DNA of 64,000 bases from Micromussa lordhowensis. Its lineage: Eukaryota > Cnidaria > Anthozoa > Scleractinia > Lobophylliidae. Under the pieces are notes generated by a model. That model saw only the letters and a list, made by a program, of their open reading frames with translations. It did not search any database and was not told the DNA's origin. Below are positions 9,369-19,300 of the stretch, piece after piece. The position numbers were made by a program, and so were the translations under genes. The DNA is taken from the NCBI GenBank assembly GCA_964020085.1, contig OZ026596.1:41326043-41390042 (forward strand), written 5' to 3'. Numbering within the stretch: position 1 is the first letter of the stretch; the number at the start of each line of letters is the position of its first letter.

Positions 9369-11194
9369 TCAGTTGTTATTGTTTGTGCAGGGGACATCCG
9401 TCTCTTATTTAAACTCCTACTAAAGTTTCGAAACGTATTAAAGCATACCGAGAGCCGAAACTCCCTTGCTTGTAATCAAAATATCAAAGAAAACATCCCC
9501 ACAGCATTGGAGGTTTTCCTCTGGCTAAAAACGAAATTTAAACGAAAAGAAACGACATGCCTGTAAACAGATCCATCACGAAAACATCTACGCAACGCGC
9601 AAGTAATATCCGCGGAAGAGCTGGGTACAATTTCTAAAAATAACTTAAGAGGAATTACCTTAGTTAGAGGACCTATATGGGGGATTCACTCTCTTACCTT
9701 GATAATCTCTAGGTTAGCCTAAATATCGCTGATTTGAAGGTGGTTAGCTAAATAATTGTCTGGGTTAACCGTATCCCATATTCTTGGCTTGAACGTGACG
9801 TCATCATTTTTTAAAATCCCAAACTAAAGGGCTACCAGAGATTTTATCCTCAGAAGATATAAGAGGGGGTAAACTTATATCTATTCACAATTTGACAGCT
9901 CAGTAGCTTGCTTCGTCTGGAAACCAGCGCATTTTGGATTTCAGAGTTTATGGCGGTGCGCGACATAAAGCTACGAACGCGTTTGTCCAAAACTAGATAC
10001 TTATCTCGTGATTTTTAGCCCGTTCAGAAGTTAAAGTATTAGGAAAAGTACTTATGTAAATGCTTGTTTGTTCAGTACAGATAATCAGTCGCCTAGATAG
10101 CCAAAGTAAGTTCCAGATGTTTACACTTCCGGCCGCCATGTTGGTTTACCACTGAGGTACACCACAAAAAGCATCGCGATACTGGGCTCTGTAAATTTGT
10201 GCGAAATATTTCGAGGAATATCTGAAGTTTGGGAAAACGCACGGACTTAAAACTTGGAGAAATGTCTACTTTATCAATTTCCTACAACATCACAATTTCT
10301 TGAATTTATCCACTGAATGGTTTTCGAATTATTTTTTTATTGCGTGCGGACAGTGCAAGCCAAGAATTGTTAAGTGCCATATGCATTCCGTCACTTCGCC
10401 ATTTCGTGTTTTAAACACGCCCATCCGACGCTGCATCGCGACAAGACCGCAGGACAAGACCACACAAAACTCATTTGACATGAAACATGTACGGGTCAAA
10501 ATTATCGCGGTGTTCATGACTATGGGTCTGTTTCTCCTCCGCAAAATAAAAACGATCAAACAAAAACTCTATGCTACTTCATTGGGTAGGTTTTTTAAAC
10601 ACTGACCTACCGAAAAAAAAAGGGCACTGGCGTTCGTGCATGTTGAGAGAGAAAAAAGGTAATCAACTGCCAGTTTAAAAAGCTAATTTGAAAATCCGAT
10701 AGATAAGAATAAAGAAAACGACTATGTAGGCGGGAACGGAATGCCGAACAGTGAATTGACCGACCCCGACAATTGCAAACTGGAAGAACTGTTCAAACCA
10801 TAAATTTTATAGAGGTGCTTAGGTAACGCTTAATTTAAACAAAGGACTTTATAATACTTCAGTCTAATATTGACGATAGATTGGTTGCCATTCTCGCCAT
10901 TACAATCAAACTCCCCATTAACTATTCATGATAAAATTCAAATTTTGGTCGGAAAGAGGCAATTAGGTAAAACGTTTGTTACAAAAGAATTACTGAAAAA
11001 TAGTCATAGCGTAGACAATTCTACTCTGCGAACGAAGTATCGCTCGTGCCATAAAAATCGGAGAATTTGAATCCTATAGGACGGTATTCCTTTACCTCGA
11101 GCTACTGCTCTTAAGTAGCGCCTGCACAACTTTAGGCCACAACTAGGTAAAGAAGGCTTTTACTTTTAGCAAGTTTCTCGATAAAATTTAGAAC
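9369..11194. other. Non-coding stretch inside B
   Basis: Only short ORFs without coding character are present. One at 10870-11070 contains VGKRQLGKTF, reminiscent of a nucleotide-binding loop, but the rest shows no support. CGCCATGTTGG near 10135 looks like a Pol II promoter-type GC motif. No repeat or RNA gene was recognised. Confidence 0.4.
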
Positions 11195-11703
11195 TTACCA
11201 CTCAAAGAAGGTTGAGTTTCCTCGTCTGATTCTGGAAGTGGCAAGCATTTCTAGATCGTCACCCTTTTCCGTGTAGAATGAGAAATTTTCGCGAGCAGCG
11301 ACGATTGGTATTCCACTCAATGATTCCGTTCCAGAAAAGGCTTGTTCAGTTCTTCTTTTGCGCGTTTTATACGGACTGATCACAGCGGCTTCGCTCGAAT
11401 TGATCGGGTCACACCGCTTGCTGCAATATGAGTTCCCAGAAGTCGAGATGATAGGGAAATCATGCTCATCAATGTCGCTTTCCGGTTCAAAAAGGTTCAC
11501 TTGTGTTTGGACTTACGAACGTATGTCTCGTCATCGGTTCCAATTTCTTTCGCACTCTCAGCTTCGCTATCAAAGGGTTCGTAGAGATTACTCGAGTTTA
11601 ATCCATCAGATTCGAACTGATCAGTTGTTAGCCCCTCACTTGTAGCGGGGCTATTTGCTAGTCTTTCAAAAGTTCTACGAGCTCTTTTCTCCTTAGTTTC
11701 CAT
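11195..11703 (-). CDS. Unknown acidic protein, 5' exons, minus strand
   Basis: An ATG at 11703 opens a 62-residue Ser/Asp/Glu-rich segment (FDSEAESAKE) that reaches a candidate splice donor (TTCGTAAGTCC) near 11516. The next open segment (to 11204) is again acidic, then basic (KTRKRRTEQ), and ends at a good donor (GAGTGGTAAGT). Together they look like 5' exons of a nuclear-type host gene whose remaining exons could be leftwards. The two segments lie in different frames, so a short intron or a frameshift separates them. Family not recognised. Confidence 0.35.
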
Positions 11704-12298
11704 TTCATCTCAAAGTCCATCTCCCTACTCAATTTCTCCTCTTAGTTTGCACAGAGTAAGACAAAAAACCCGTCTCTTTACCGCGCACGTAATTTTCATC
11801 TGTGGACTTTGTTCAGCACCGAATACACGAATATTTCGGCGCTTTTGGTGTGGTTCGTGCTCATTGATTAGTTCATTCCACGGAATCCCTTTTGATGTAC
11901 CGTGTAATGACATGCCGTCTCATCCGTTACTGAGGTCTACTTGACCCCTGTTTACATCTATGGGATTTTCTTTCCAGTTCCTAACCTGAAAGACTAACTT
12001 TATCGTGAAAGGTTCTGTTTTTGATACGTTTAAGGCAAAATGAAACCTTAAGTGCTCACATAAAAAAAAAATTCCCTGGTAAGTGTTAATAGCACTTGAC
12101 TGGCACAATGTTTGATGTTCCGGCATTTTGGCGGACAATTCATTAACCGACGAACCTTTATAACGGCTCGGGAGTCGATTACTGAACCATGAAGTTCTTG
12201 CCTGAGAATACTCGCACATGATCGTAATACGTGGGGGATATTTCCTGTGAAGTACGCTTCAAGGTATTAAAATTTCGAAAACATTACGCTAGAACAAG
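11704..12298. other. Possible divergent promoter interval
   Basis: This sequence separates the leftward ORF start at 11703 from the rightward exon at 12299. It has no ORF with coding character and no clear TATA box. A shared promoter is only a guess from the divergent layout. Confidence 0.25.
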
Positions 12299-13253
12299 AT
12301 GGTAAGTACAGATGGAGGTGGAGTAAAGTGGTATTTTGCAGAAGAACAAGATGGAAACGGAAAGGTTCGAATTTATACAAAAAAGGGGCCTCTAAAAGAC
12401 AAAGAACAGGAGTATGGAGAAGTGGTGAATATTACAACCTCCAAAAGTGATGCAATGGATGAAAAATTGAAGGTAATGTTCCTGCTTTTATCTCTGACTA
12501 TTTACACGATTACAGGTATTTTAACGGCATAGCCTGGGGCCTTCGATTGCAGAGGCAAACGTGAGACAAATTCGAAGTTGCTAGCTTTTTAGACAGATTT
12601 TGAAGCTATTTATAGTAGGCCGCCCCTGACTCAACTTGAAGTCGTGCATGTTTTTAAGCCATAATTTTACTACTTTACAAATGACCCCTCTTTAGACTTG
12701 AATGATATCATGCCGAAGTACTTCAGATGCCCTTACTTTAATTTTGAATTCGAAGTTGCATGCAGCTTGCCTTTAGCTATCTTTCTGCGCTTTAAATTTT
12801 GCATTCCTCTGAGGATATTAGTATCATGTGATGGCCAAGTGTGCCTAGTAGTATGAAAAATTGTTTTTCGTGTTCGAGTAATTCAATATACATTTAAAGC
12901 ATCTTAATTTTAGGATGAAAAGGCCTTGTATTCATTGATATTGTACTGTTTGCTTCAATGTTTTCAAGGTTGAGTGTAAAAATGCCGAAAAAGGTAAAGC
13001 CTTGAAGGTGACCCTATTTGATTTTACGGGAAATGATTTTCCTGCCAAGTTCAAGAGCTCCTGCTAAAGCATTTGTCGATCACTGCATGGAGGTTATATG
13101 GGGAAAACACGAGGTACTGGTGCAGAGCGGAAGTCCGTCTGAAAAAACATCCTCGCAAGAGCCCAGAAGAGAAAAGAGGGGTTGTTCACCTAAATCGGCC
13201 TCAACACCGCAACCAAGTGGACAGGAAACAAAGAGGAAAGCCTCTTCAGCTTC
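12299..13253 (+). pseudogene. Exons of an unknown gene, interrupted by Polinton C
   Basis: A first exon-like ORF (12299 to about 12472) encodes VKWYFAEEQDGNGKVR and KKGPLKDKEQEYGEVV, ending at a candidate GT donor (AAGGTAATG). After about 500 bp an acceptor (TTTCAAG) opens VECKNAEKGKALKVTLFDFT near 12970. The frame then changes at about 13010 and continues into a Ser/Lys-rich tail (KRKASSAS) that reaches the edge of C at 13253. The matching downstream part is at 33539. Frame disagreement suggests that the gene was already decayed or that an intron is missed. Family not recognised. Confidence 0.35.
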
Positions 13254-13485
13254 AGTAGTGTAGGAAATGGGGGAACTAGGACATTTCTGGATTTTACGCA
13301 TCTCAGCGTAGTTAGTGTAAAAATCTGAGTCTAAAATATATGATATAATACACTGAAACAGCGTGGTTATGCGTAGGTAGTGTAAGTAGCGTAGATATCG
13401 TAAAAATTAGACATACTATTTTACGCACAAAAATGCCTGAAATGCGTAGGATAGTGTAGGATATAGTAAAATTTAGATTGTTCTC
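13254..13485. repeat. Left terminal inverted repeat of C, 232 bp
   Basis: By eye it is base-for-base complementary to 33301-33532. It contains many short repeats of GCGTAG/GTGTAG type. The match ends at GTTCTC (13485). Polinton replication is thought to be protein-primed from such ends. Confidence 0.95.
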
Positions 13486-13495
13486 AATTAGCATT

Positions 13496-13978
13496 TCAGG
13501 ACATTTTAGCGTCATACATCTTTAAATATTTATCAACAATTGGACTATTATCAATCACAAAATTGTCAACACTTGTCATTTGATTAATTAAACTTTCTCG
13601 GTTAAGATCACCTGAGCGCATCGCTTCTCGAATCATTATTAACAAATGCTGGTAACTTTGATAGGCATAGGTACAATTTTGAATTTTTAAGTCTAAACCT
13701 TTGTGTTCCATGTATCCTTTAACTAATAATGCCACTGTACTAATCGCTATTAGACTTATACCACCAGTAGCAATAGCGCTAGCAATCCCACCTGAAGCAG
13801 TTAGGACAGAGAGTGAATTACCAATGAATTTGAGCAATTTGAATCTTTTGTAAGCCCTTTTGAAAGCCCAACATTTCCTATGATAGCTTAGATAATAAGA
13901 CTTTAGTTCATCTACTTCATCAGTCGATAATTTGTCTGAAATATGATTCCAATCGAAAACATTCTTTTTAGCCACCAT
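13496..13978 (-). CDS. Two-TM protein conserved between elements C and A
   Basis: 160 residues. After a charged N-terminus and YHRKCWAFKRAYKR there are two adjacent hydrophobic segments (about residues 50-70 and 72-85, IATGGISLIAISTVALLVKG), then a helical C-terminal half (AYQSYQHLLIMIREAM). The same plan occurs in element A at 37150-37584, with conserved LVKG, AYxxY and a C-terminal acidic/Pro region. The layout recalls SLATT-type two-TM proteins, but I cannot assign it. A membrane or entry-related virion role is possible and unproved. The ATG is preceded by the AT-rich start motif. Confidence 0.7.
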   Translation of the reverse strand: MVAKKNVFDWNHISDKLSTDEVDELKSYYLSYHRKCWAFKRAYKRFKLLKFIGNSLSVLTASGGIASAIATGGISLIAISTVALLVKGYMEHKGLDLKIQNCTYAYQSYQHLLIMIREAMRSGDLNRESLINQMTSVDNFVIDNSPIVDKYLKMYDAKMS

Positions 13979-13996
13979 TATATTATTTTATTATAT

Positions 13997-14257
13997 TTAT
14001 AAATTAAAAACAATTTGATCACTATCATAGCCCATTTGGATTAATTCATCATATATTTTTTCAGTTTGATCACCTTGAAGGTTTACAGTTTCATCTTTAA
14101 TAAAACCGTTACACGCTAACTTTTTCTTCCAATCTTTTAAATTAAAGCCTTCAATCTTTTCAAATGAGGTGATTGATTTTTTTCCCCTCTTTACGAGAGA
14201 AATTTTAATAAACTTTCTACTTTCATCTATCAAAGAAGATAAACTTTTGATATCCAT
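13997..14257 (-). CDS. eIF1/SUI1-like translation initiation factor
   Basis: 86 residues covering the SUI1 fold from end to end. Visible family signatures: an N-terminal strand with ISLVKRGKKSITS, the central KKKLACNG motif, VNLQGDQ, and a C-terminal amphipathic helix ending in GYDSDQI. In cells eIF1 binds the 40S subunit and controls start-codon choice. Cellular eIF1 is about 110 residues; the short N-terminal tail and a loop between CNG and LQGDQ are reduced here. Its start (AATAGATGG) lacks the full AT-rich motif of other C genes, so it may belong to another expression class. SUI1 genes are known in some giant viruses; I know of none described in an animal Polinton. Confidence 0.85.
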   Translation of the reverse strand: MDIKSLSSLIDESRKFIKISLVKRGKKSITSFEKIEGFNLKDWKKKLACNGFIKDETVNLQGDQTEKIYDELIQMGYDSDQIVFNL

Positions 14258-14801
14258 CTATTCTTTGGATAAGATAAATTTTTCTAAAATGCGTGACAAA
14301 AAATGACAAAACCCTGGTCGGGGGTGCTCGGTGGCTGTTACTTGCCTAGTCTCGGCTAGGACTTTCGCGCCGCTGACAAGGCGGCTGTCGCTCGCGTGTT
14401 TGAGATCCCGAAAGACCTCTGAGCACCCCCAGTTATCTACTGGGCCGGGACGGGTTCACCCGAGGGTTATCACCGTAGACGGTCTCACCCTACTATCCCT
14501 AACAAGCGCCTGCACGTGCCGTATCAGGATTCAGGGGCGGCCATTCCCCACCTCCAAAAGCACCACCATTTGCTCGCTGTTTCTCTACTCAATTCAATTG
14601 GAATATTTATATTGCACCAACCCGGTTTTCTCGAGCATGTGGTGCACTTTTTTCATCCACCCACGCTTCACATATAAGACACGGTTCATCCACCCATGCG
14701 CATCAGGCAAGCCATTAATTTAGCGTGGGTGGATGAAGCGTTTCAAATATCTGACGTGTCTGAAACTCATTTGCATCAGACACGCTTCATATATTTTCAT
14801 A
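14258..14801. other. GC-rich, hairpin-rich intergenic region of C
   Basis: This is the only long gap in C and is more GC-rich than its surroundings. 14320-14430 is bounded by a perfect 10-bp inverted pair (GGGGGTGCTC/GAGCACCCCC) with two further internal stems. 14652-14666 and 14723-14737 form a 15-bp inverted pair (TTCATCCACCCACGC). Repeated GACACG-CTTCATATAT type boxes follow. It could be a small structured RNA, a SINE- or MITE-like insertion, or regulatory DNA between two leftward genes. GGGTTCACCC at about 14454 resembles a Pol III B box. Confidence 0.5.
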
Positions 14802-15566
14802 CTAGACATCAATTTGAATCAATAAGTTTACCATCGCGTGTGTTACAGAAGAATTCGATGTTTTGCTTCGAAAATTGATCCTGTCGCCCGCTCGTATCGT
14901 AATCGGATCGCTGAAAATAGTCATCTTTGACCATTCATCCACAGATTTGACAATTTTTAAATCTTTATCCGTGCCATTAAGAACTAAGCCAACGATCACT
15001 TCGGATGCTTGATGATTGCCAGCACAAACACAAATGCTACCACGAACTATTTTACCGTCTACAGGACTAGGCCAACCATATTGCTTATTTCGCTCACATC
15101 CATTACCGAAACTCCATTGGAGAGAACCTTTAATCAGTGGTCCATTCTCTTCTGCATAGACGGTGATGAACGGGTATGTTTTTTGCGTATTAGCTGCTAA
15201 ATTATTATCTTGCGTCTTAGTCTCTAAATCATTGTAATCGACTTTGCTTTTTAATGCATCATTGAATTCGATTGCTAAAGTTCCTAAATCAGTAATTAAA
15301 GCGTAATCCTTTAAAGCTGATGAGTTAGTCTTTTTAGCTAGTTCATTGTTAACGTATGTAGTTGCTGCTTTTGTCTTTAATAAATCAGATACGAAACGTT
15401 TAGTGGTTGCGTCGTGATCATCCATTGGAGCGGAAATGTTAGTTAATCTCTTGTTTTGTAAATGGAAATGGTTGTCTGGAGTTAATTTTATGCCTATTCC
15501 TTTTTTAACCTTTTCTACTTTTCCTGTCGTTGATGGTTTGTCATGTTGTCCATTAGTAAACCCCAT
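14802..15566 (-). CDS. Fibre-like protein, short copy
   Basis: 254 residues. The N-terminus (MGFTNGQ and a short Gly-poor linker) and the motif KRLTNISAPMDDHDATTKRF match the longer neighbouring protein. The C-terminal 130 residues (from about TYPFITVYAEENG) are strand-rich and look like a globular head. The shaft-plus-head design recalls virion fibres that bind receptors. I infer this role from architecture only. It starts at an ATATATATAT-ATG motif and is followed downstream by the hairpin-rich region. Confidence 0.6.
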   Translation of the reverse strand: MGFTNGQHDKPSTTGKVEKVKKGIGIKLTPDNHFHLQNKRLTNISAPMDDHDATTKRFVSDLLKTKAATTYVNNELAKKTNSSALKDYALITDLGTLAIEFNDALKSKVDYNDLETKTQDNNLAANTQKTYPFITVYAEENGPLIKGSLQWSFGNGCERNKQYGWPSPVDGKIVRGSICVCAGNHQASEVIVGLVLNGTDKDLKIVKSVDEWSKMTIFSDPITIRAGDRINFRSKTSNSSVTHAMVNLLIQIDV

Positions 15567-15582
15567 ATATATATATATTTAT

Positions 15583-18500
15583 TTATATAATAGTTCCTTG
15601 ACTGTTTTCAAATTCTTTCACATTTTCAAATGCTGTACTATTATTATCCCAAACATTCTTTGTTACCAATCCTCTCACCTTAGTGAAAGGATTATCATCT
15701 ACATTTATTCTTCTTATAGTTGGCAGTCCACTACTATCAGTAAAAAAATTATTAATAATAATTGGAGCACTAATTCCACTAAAAATTAGTTTCATATGAG
15801 TGTCTTTTACCCAAATCCAAAATAGGACTTGCTTTCCTAAAGCGTTATTTGGAATATTAAATGTTCTTAAAGATGGTTCATCTATTGTAGGATTACGTGA
15901 AATTACGACTTTGCTTTTATCAACATGAATATGTTCAAAGCCAAGTAAGTTCTTATATCTAATACTTATAGTCATTACACTATTTGTAGTTGTGCTATGT
16001 TGAAATACATAATAAAAAGTTAAATCACCTTTGTTATCACCAGTAGTTACAAATGCATATGTATTTGGTGTTTTACCTTCATTACTATCAGAAAAATACA
16101 AATCTTTTATTAAAGAAATCTTTGAATCATTACTTAATATATATTTTACTATTAATTCTACTAAATTTTTATTTTCATTAATAGTAGGATTTTCTTTTGC
16201 TATTTCACTATTTACTTTTACAATTTCACCATCAACATATTTTACAACATTATCTTCTGTTTCATTTAGTTGTTTCACATTAACAGCATCACCGTTTTCA
16301 TTCCCATCAGATAATCCTTTTATCTGACGATTACCCATATCTATAGATGCTTCATAATAGACGATTTTGTTTCTGATGGTATAGAATCTATCCCAAATTT
16401 TCGAGTCAACATCATTCTGATGACCGGTGACACCATAAAGGACTACAAAGATGTCTGTTTCTGCATCATAAGGAGGGTTCTTGTACTTTAAAGTTAAATC
16501 AATATCTAAATCAATAATCCCAATGTTTCCATATTTGTGAAAATTCACTATTGTTCTACTGTGATCGGAAAAAGTATTTGTATTATTACGTGAAACATTC
16601 AAAGTTTCAGATACAGCGTCAACAACCACTTCGTCATGATCTACTTTATCATTGTAATACATTTCAAAAGCTAATGTATACTCACCTAAATCTAACGATT
16701 TTAAATCAATAGTTAATCGGGTGCTATAATAACCGATAGCAGAGTCATACTTAATTTTAAATTGATAAGTAGCTTTGTTGATATCATAGTAATCTTTGTC
16801 GACTTTTCTTACTTTGGTAATATCATCATCATCTTCCTTAAATAAATCATCATCCATGACAAAAGAGAATTCATTATCTTGTCGGTTTGCTTTAATATTC
16901 AGTTCTTCAAATTCACTAACTTTGTATTCAATAAAAGATCTAAGTACTGAGTTATTATCAGTAACTCTCCTATTAACATAGTTAACATTAGTTGCATGTG
17001 TGTTATCTGATGAATTTGGATCTTTCAAGCGGATAATGCTATGATTAGCCATATCAAGATTTCCTTCCATGTCTCTATCTCCTAAAAGTGGTAGATAAGT
17101 AGATTTTGCATCACCAACTGTTAGGGCTGCGTCGTCTACAGAACTACTACTAATTCCAGTGATAGCATGATCACCCATTTGGAGACTTCCTGTCATTGAT
17201 CTGGAACCATTTAAAGGTAAATTCAAATTATCACCATTGTCAACATAAGTTTTATTAACAGCATCATCACCACTAACTGGATTTGGTAAACCATAAAGAT
17301 AACTATTATTCATATTAATTGGACTATTACCATCAGCAACCATGGTTAATCTACCACAATTTGTAATGAGATTATTATTCATGTTTAGATCACCTGTCAT
17401 AGGCCTTGAACCATCCAATTTTAATACATCTGTAGGTAGCTTACTTATTTCTGCTTGGACAAATGCCTTGGAGACTAAATCATTTGTACCAAAAATATTG
17501 ACACCATATGGTTCAGTATTTATTATTCTTTTACCTTTTAAGTCATAGTCATCACCTTTTAATTTTAAAAAGTTTTCATTAACATAAAGTTTATTAACAG
17601 CCATTTTAGAATCTTTTAAAGCATTAGGGTAATCAGTGATTGGGACATCATCTTGAGTCTCTAAATCTGTTATTTTTTTACTACCAATATTGAGATCTCC
17701 TGTCATAGCGCGTGAACCATCTACTTTGAGATAAAGACTTAAATCAGGCTGTGGTATGGAAGCAATTTGACTTTCTAAATAAGTCTTTGTCACAGGTTGC
17801 TGCGCCCCAGTTGGAATAGGTAAGCTAAAAATCCTATTTCCATTCATAGAAAGATTACCAGTCATGTTTTGGCTTCCGTTTAGGAGTAATACTTCTAACC
17901 TATCTGCTTTTCTAGAAGATAAATCATTAATAGCAATATCCTGTTTAGCGTCTTCATCGTCAACATATTCTTTGGTTGTTGCATCTTTAGGGTCAGTAGG
18001 ATTACCAATATTGATTATCTTTTCATTATTCATATTGATCGGTTCAAAATTTAATATTGTTCCTGAAAAATCAGTACTTTTAACATTAAATAATCTATGA
18101 TCAAAACTAGTCCTTTGTATTCCTTTGACACATCTACTAAAAAATAGAAATTTAAAATTAGAGTTACTGGAACCATAATATCGAAATTGTAAACGGATGT
18201 TCACATCTCTTTTCGAACTATTAAATATTATGTAAGCTTTTGCGTAATTGCTAAACCAATCATGACTAAAATCAATTATGTTTGCATTACCAGTGACATT
18301 TGTAAATAATAGCCTATCTGAATCACCATCTGTAACTATATTTGTTCCATCATATCCAAATATTTCAAAAACGATAGAATAATTAGGATCTATTTCTAAA
18401 TTGTTCACTAGTCGAACAGTAGAATAAGCATAACCAGATTGCGCCCCTTCTCGAGGCGCTTCTAATAGTTCAAAATGATCAGTGTGCCCAGGAATAGGTA

Positions 18501-18936
18501 TAGATCCTTTAGTACATTCTGCTTTATCACCAAAATCTTTATAAAAAGTAAAACTAGGTTGCAAATGATAATTTGTCCTATGATCTGTTGTCATCTCCTT
18601 TAATTGTTTTAGAGGTACAGCATCATTATCATTAGTAGCATCTTCTAAATCACTAATTTTATGATTATTCATATTTAAATGACCAGTCATTGAAGTTGTT
18701 CCATCTCTTTTCAGATAAGGTGACAAATCAATAGCTGATAGGTTATTATCAACATACTCCTTTGTAGCTGCATCATTTTTATCGATAGGAGCAGCTACTT
18801 CAGTTAATCGCTTACTATCAATATCAAAATTACCATCATCAGTTAGACTAAATCCAATTCCAGGTAAACCAGGATCACCTTTTTCACCTCTACCACTTGT
18901 TGATGATGATTCAAGTTGCCCATTACTATAACCCAT
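15583..18936 (-). CDS. Large fibre-like protein with repeated shaft modules
   Basis: 1117 residues. The N-terminus (MGYSNGQ) is followed by a short collagen-like stretch (GEKGDPGLPGIGF). Then about ten modules follow of the type 'MTG-LNM-N--I--L--P----DA-TK-YVD', as in phage tail fibres and cnidarian Polinton proteins. Strand-rich domains with no recognised family lie between and after them. No signal peptide or TM segment is seen. Probably a trimeric virion fibre; this is inference. It shares N-terminus and module with 14802-15566, so the two are paralogues. The start abuts TATATATGG. Confidence 0.65.
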   Translation of the reverse strand: MGYSNGQLESSSTSGRGEKGDPGLPGIGFSLTDDGNFDIDSKRLTEVAAPIDKNDAATKEYVDNNLSAIDLSPYLKRDGTTSMTGHLNMNNHKISDLEDATNDNDAVPLKQLKEMTTDHRTNYHLQPSFTFYKDFGDKAECTKGSIPIPGHTDHFELLEAPREGAQSGYAYSTVRLVNNLEIDPNYSIVFEIFGYDGTNIVTDGDSDRLLFTNVTGNANIIDFSHDWFSNYAKAYIIFNSSKRDVNIRLQFRYYGSSNSNFKFLFFSRCVKGIQRTSFDHRLFNVKSTDFSGTILNFEPINMNNEKIINIGNPTDPKDATTKEYVDDEDAKQDIAINDLSSRKADRLEVLLLNGSQNMTGNLSMNGNRIFSLPIPTGAQQPVTKTYLESQIASIPQPDLSLYLKVDGSRAMTGDLNIGSKKITDLETQDDVPITDYPNALKDSKMAVNKLYVNENFLKLKGDDYDLKGKRIINTEPYGVNIFGTNDLVSKAFVQAEISKLPTDVLKLDGSRPMTGDLNMNNNLITNCGRLTMVADGNSPINMNNSYLYGLPNPVSGDDAVNKTYVDNGDNLNLPLNGSRSMTGSLQMGDHAITGISSSSVDDAALTVGDAKSTYLPLLGDRDMEGNLDMANHSIIRLKDPNSSDNTHATNVNYVNRRVTDNNSVLRSFIEYKVSEFEELNIKANRQDNEFSFVMDDDLFKEDDDDITKVRKVDKDYYDINKATYQFKIKYDSAIGYYSTRLTIDLKSLDLGEYTLAFEMYYNDKVDHDEVVVDAVSETLNVSRNNTNTFSDHSRTIVNFHKYGNIGIIDLDIDLTLKYKNPPYDAETDIFVVLYGVTGHQNDVDSKIWDRFYTIRNKIVYYEASIDMGNRQIKGLSDGNENGDAVNVKQLNETEDNVVKYVDGEIVKVNSEIAKENPTINENKNLVELIVKYILSNDSKISLIKDLYFSDSNEGKTPNTYAFVTTGDNKGDLTFYYVFQHSTTTNSVMTISIRYKNLLGFEHIHVDKSKVVISRNPTIDEPSLRTFNIPNNALGKQVLFWIWVKDTHMKLIFSGISAPIIINNFFTDSSGLPTIRRINVDDNPFTKVRGLVTKNVWDNNSTAFENVKEFENSQGTII

Positions 18937-18957
18937 ATATAATATACTAAATTAAAT

Positions 18958-19299
18958 TTATTCTTCTTCTACTTCCAGACCCTTAAGACGTAACATTTTC
19001 CGATGAATATTAAAATCTTCAGAATCTTCAGATTCAGATGTGTCTCTCAAATAATCGATATGTAAGCTATAAAGACTTTTAGTTAACGACAATATTCTAT
19101 CGTCAATAACTTCGTTGTACTTTTCCTCAATTGATTTTAGTTTTAGTAGCATAGCACTAATATTTTCATAATAAAAATCCATTTCTGACAAATCAACTAT
19201 TATTGAATTTGTTAGTCTCTTACATTCTTCTTTATCATTTACTTTTTCATTAACATTACCATTACCATTGCCATTGTCATTACCATTTCCATTATCCAT
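18958..19299 (-). CDS. Unknown protein with Asn/Gly repeat
   Basis: 113 residues from the ATG at 19299, one base after the ATPase stop; an ORF open further upstream overlaps the ATPase and is not needed. It begins with a low-complexity Asn-Gly run (NGNGNDNGNGNG), followed by a helical region (MLLKLKSIEEKYNEVI) and an acidic tail. No motif recognised. Tight linkage to the ATPase suggests co-expression. Confidence 0.55.
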   Translation of the reverse strand: MDNGNGNDNGNGNGNVNEKVNDKEECKRLTNSIIVDLSEMDFYYENISAMLLKLKSIEEKYNEVIDDRILSLTKSLYSLHIDYLRDTSESEDSEDFNIHRKMLRLKGLEVEEE

Positions 19300-19300
19300 C

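Noticed and set aside
10870..11070. Nucleotide-binding protein fragment (VGKRQLGKTF)
   Set aside because: A single P-loop-like string in a 66-codon ORF with no Walker B or other support.
14320..14430. A tRNA gene
   Set aside because: Some arms and a B-box-like motif are present, but the 10-bp closing stem and 111-nt length do not fit a tRNA cloverleaf.
15583..18936. Bacteriophage origin, because of tail-fibre-like modules
   Set aside because: The gene lies inside a Polinton with PolB, integrase and eukaryotic context; such modules are usual in cnidarian Polinton proteins.
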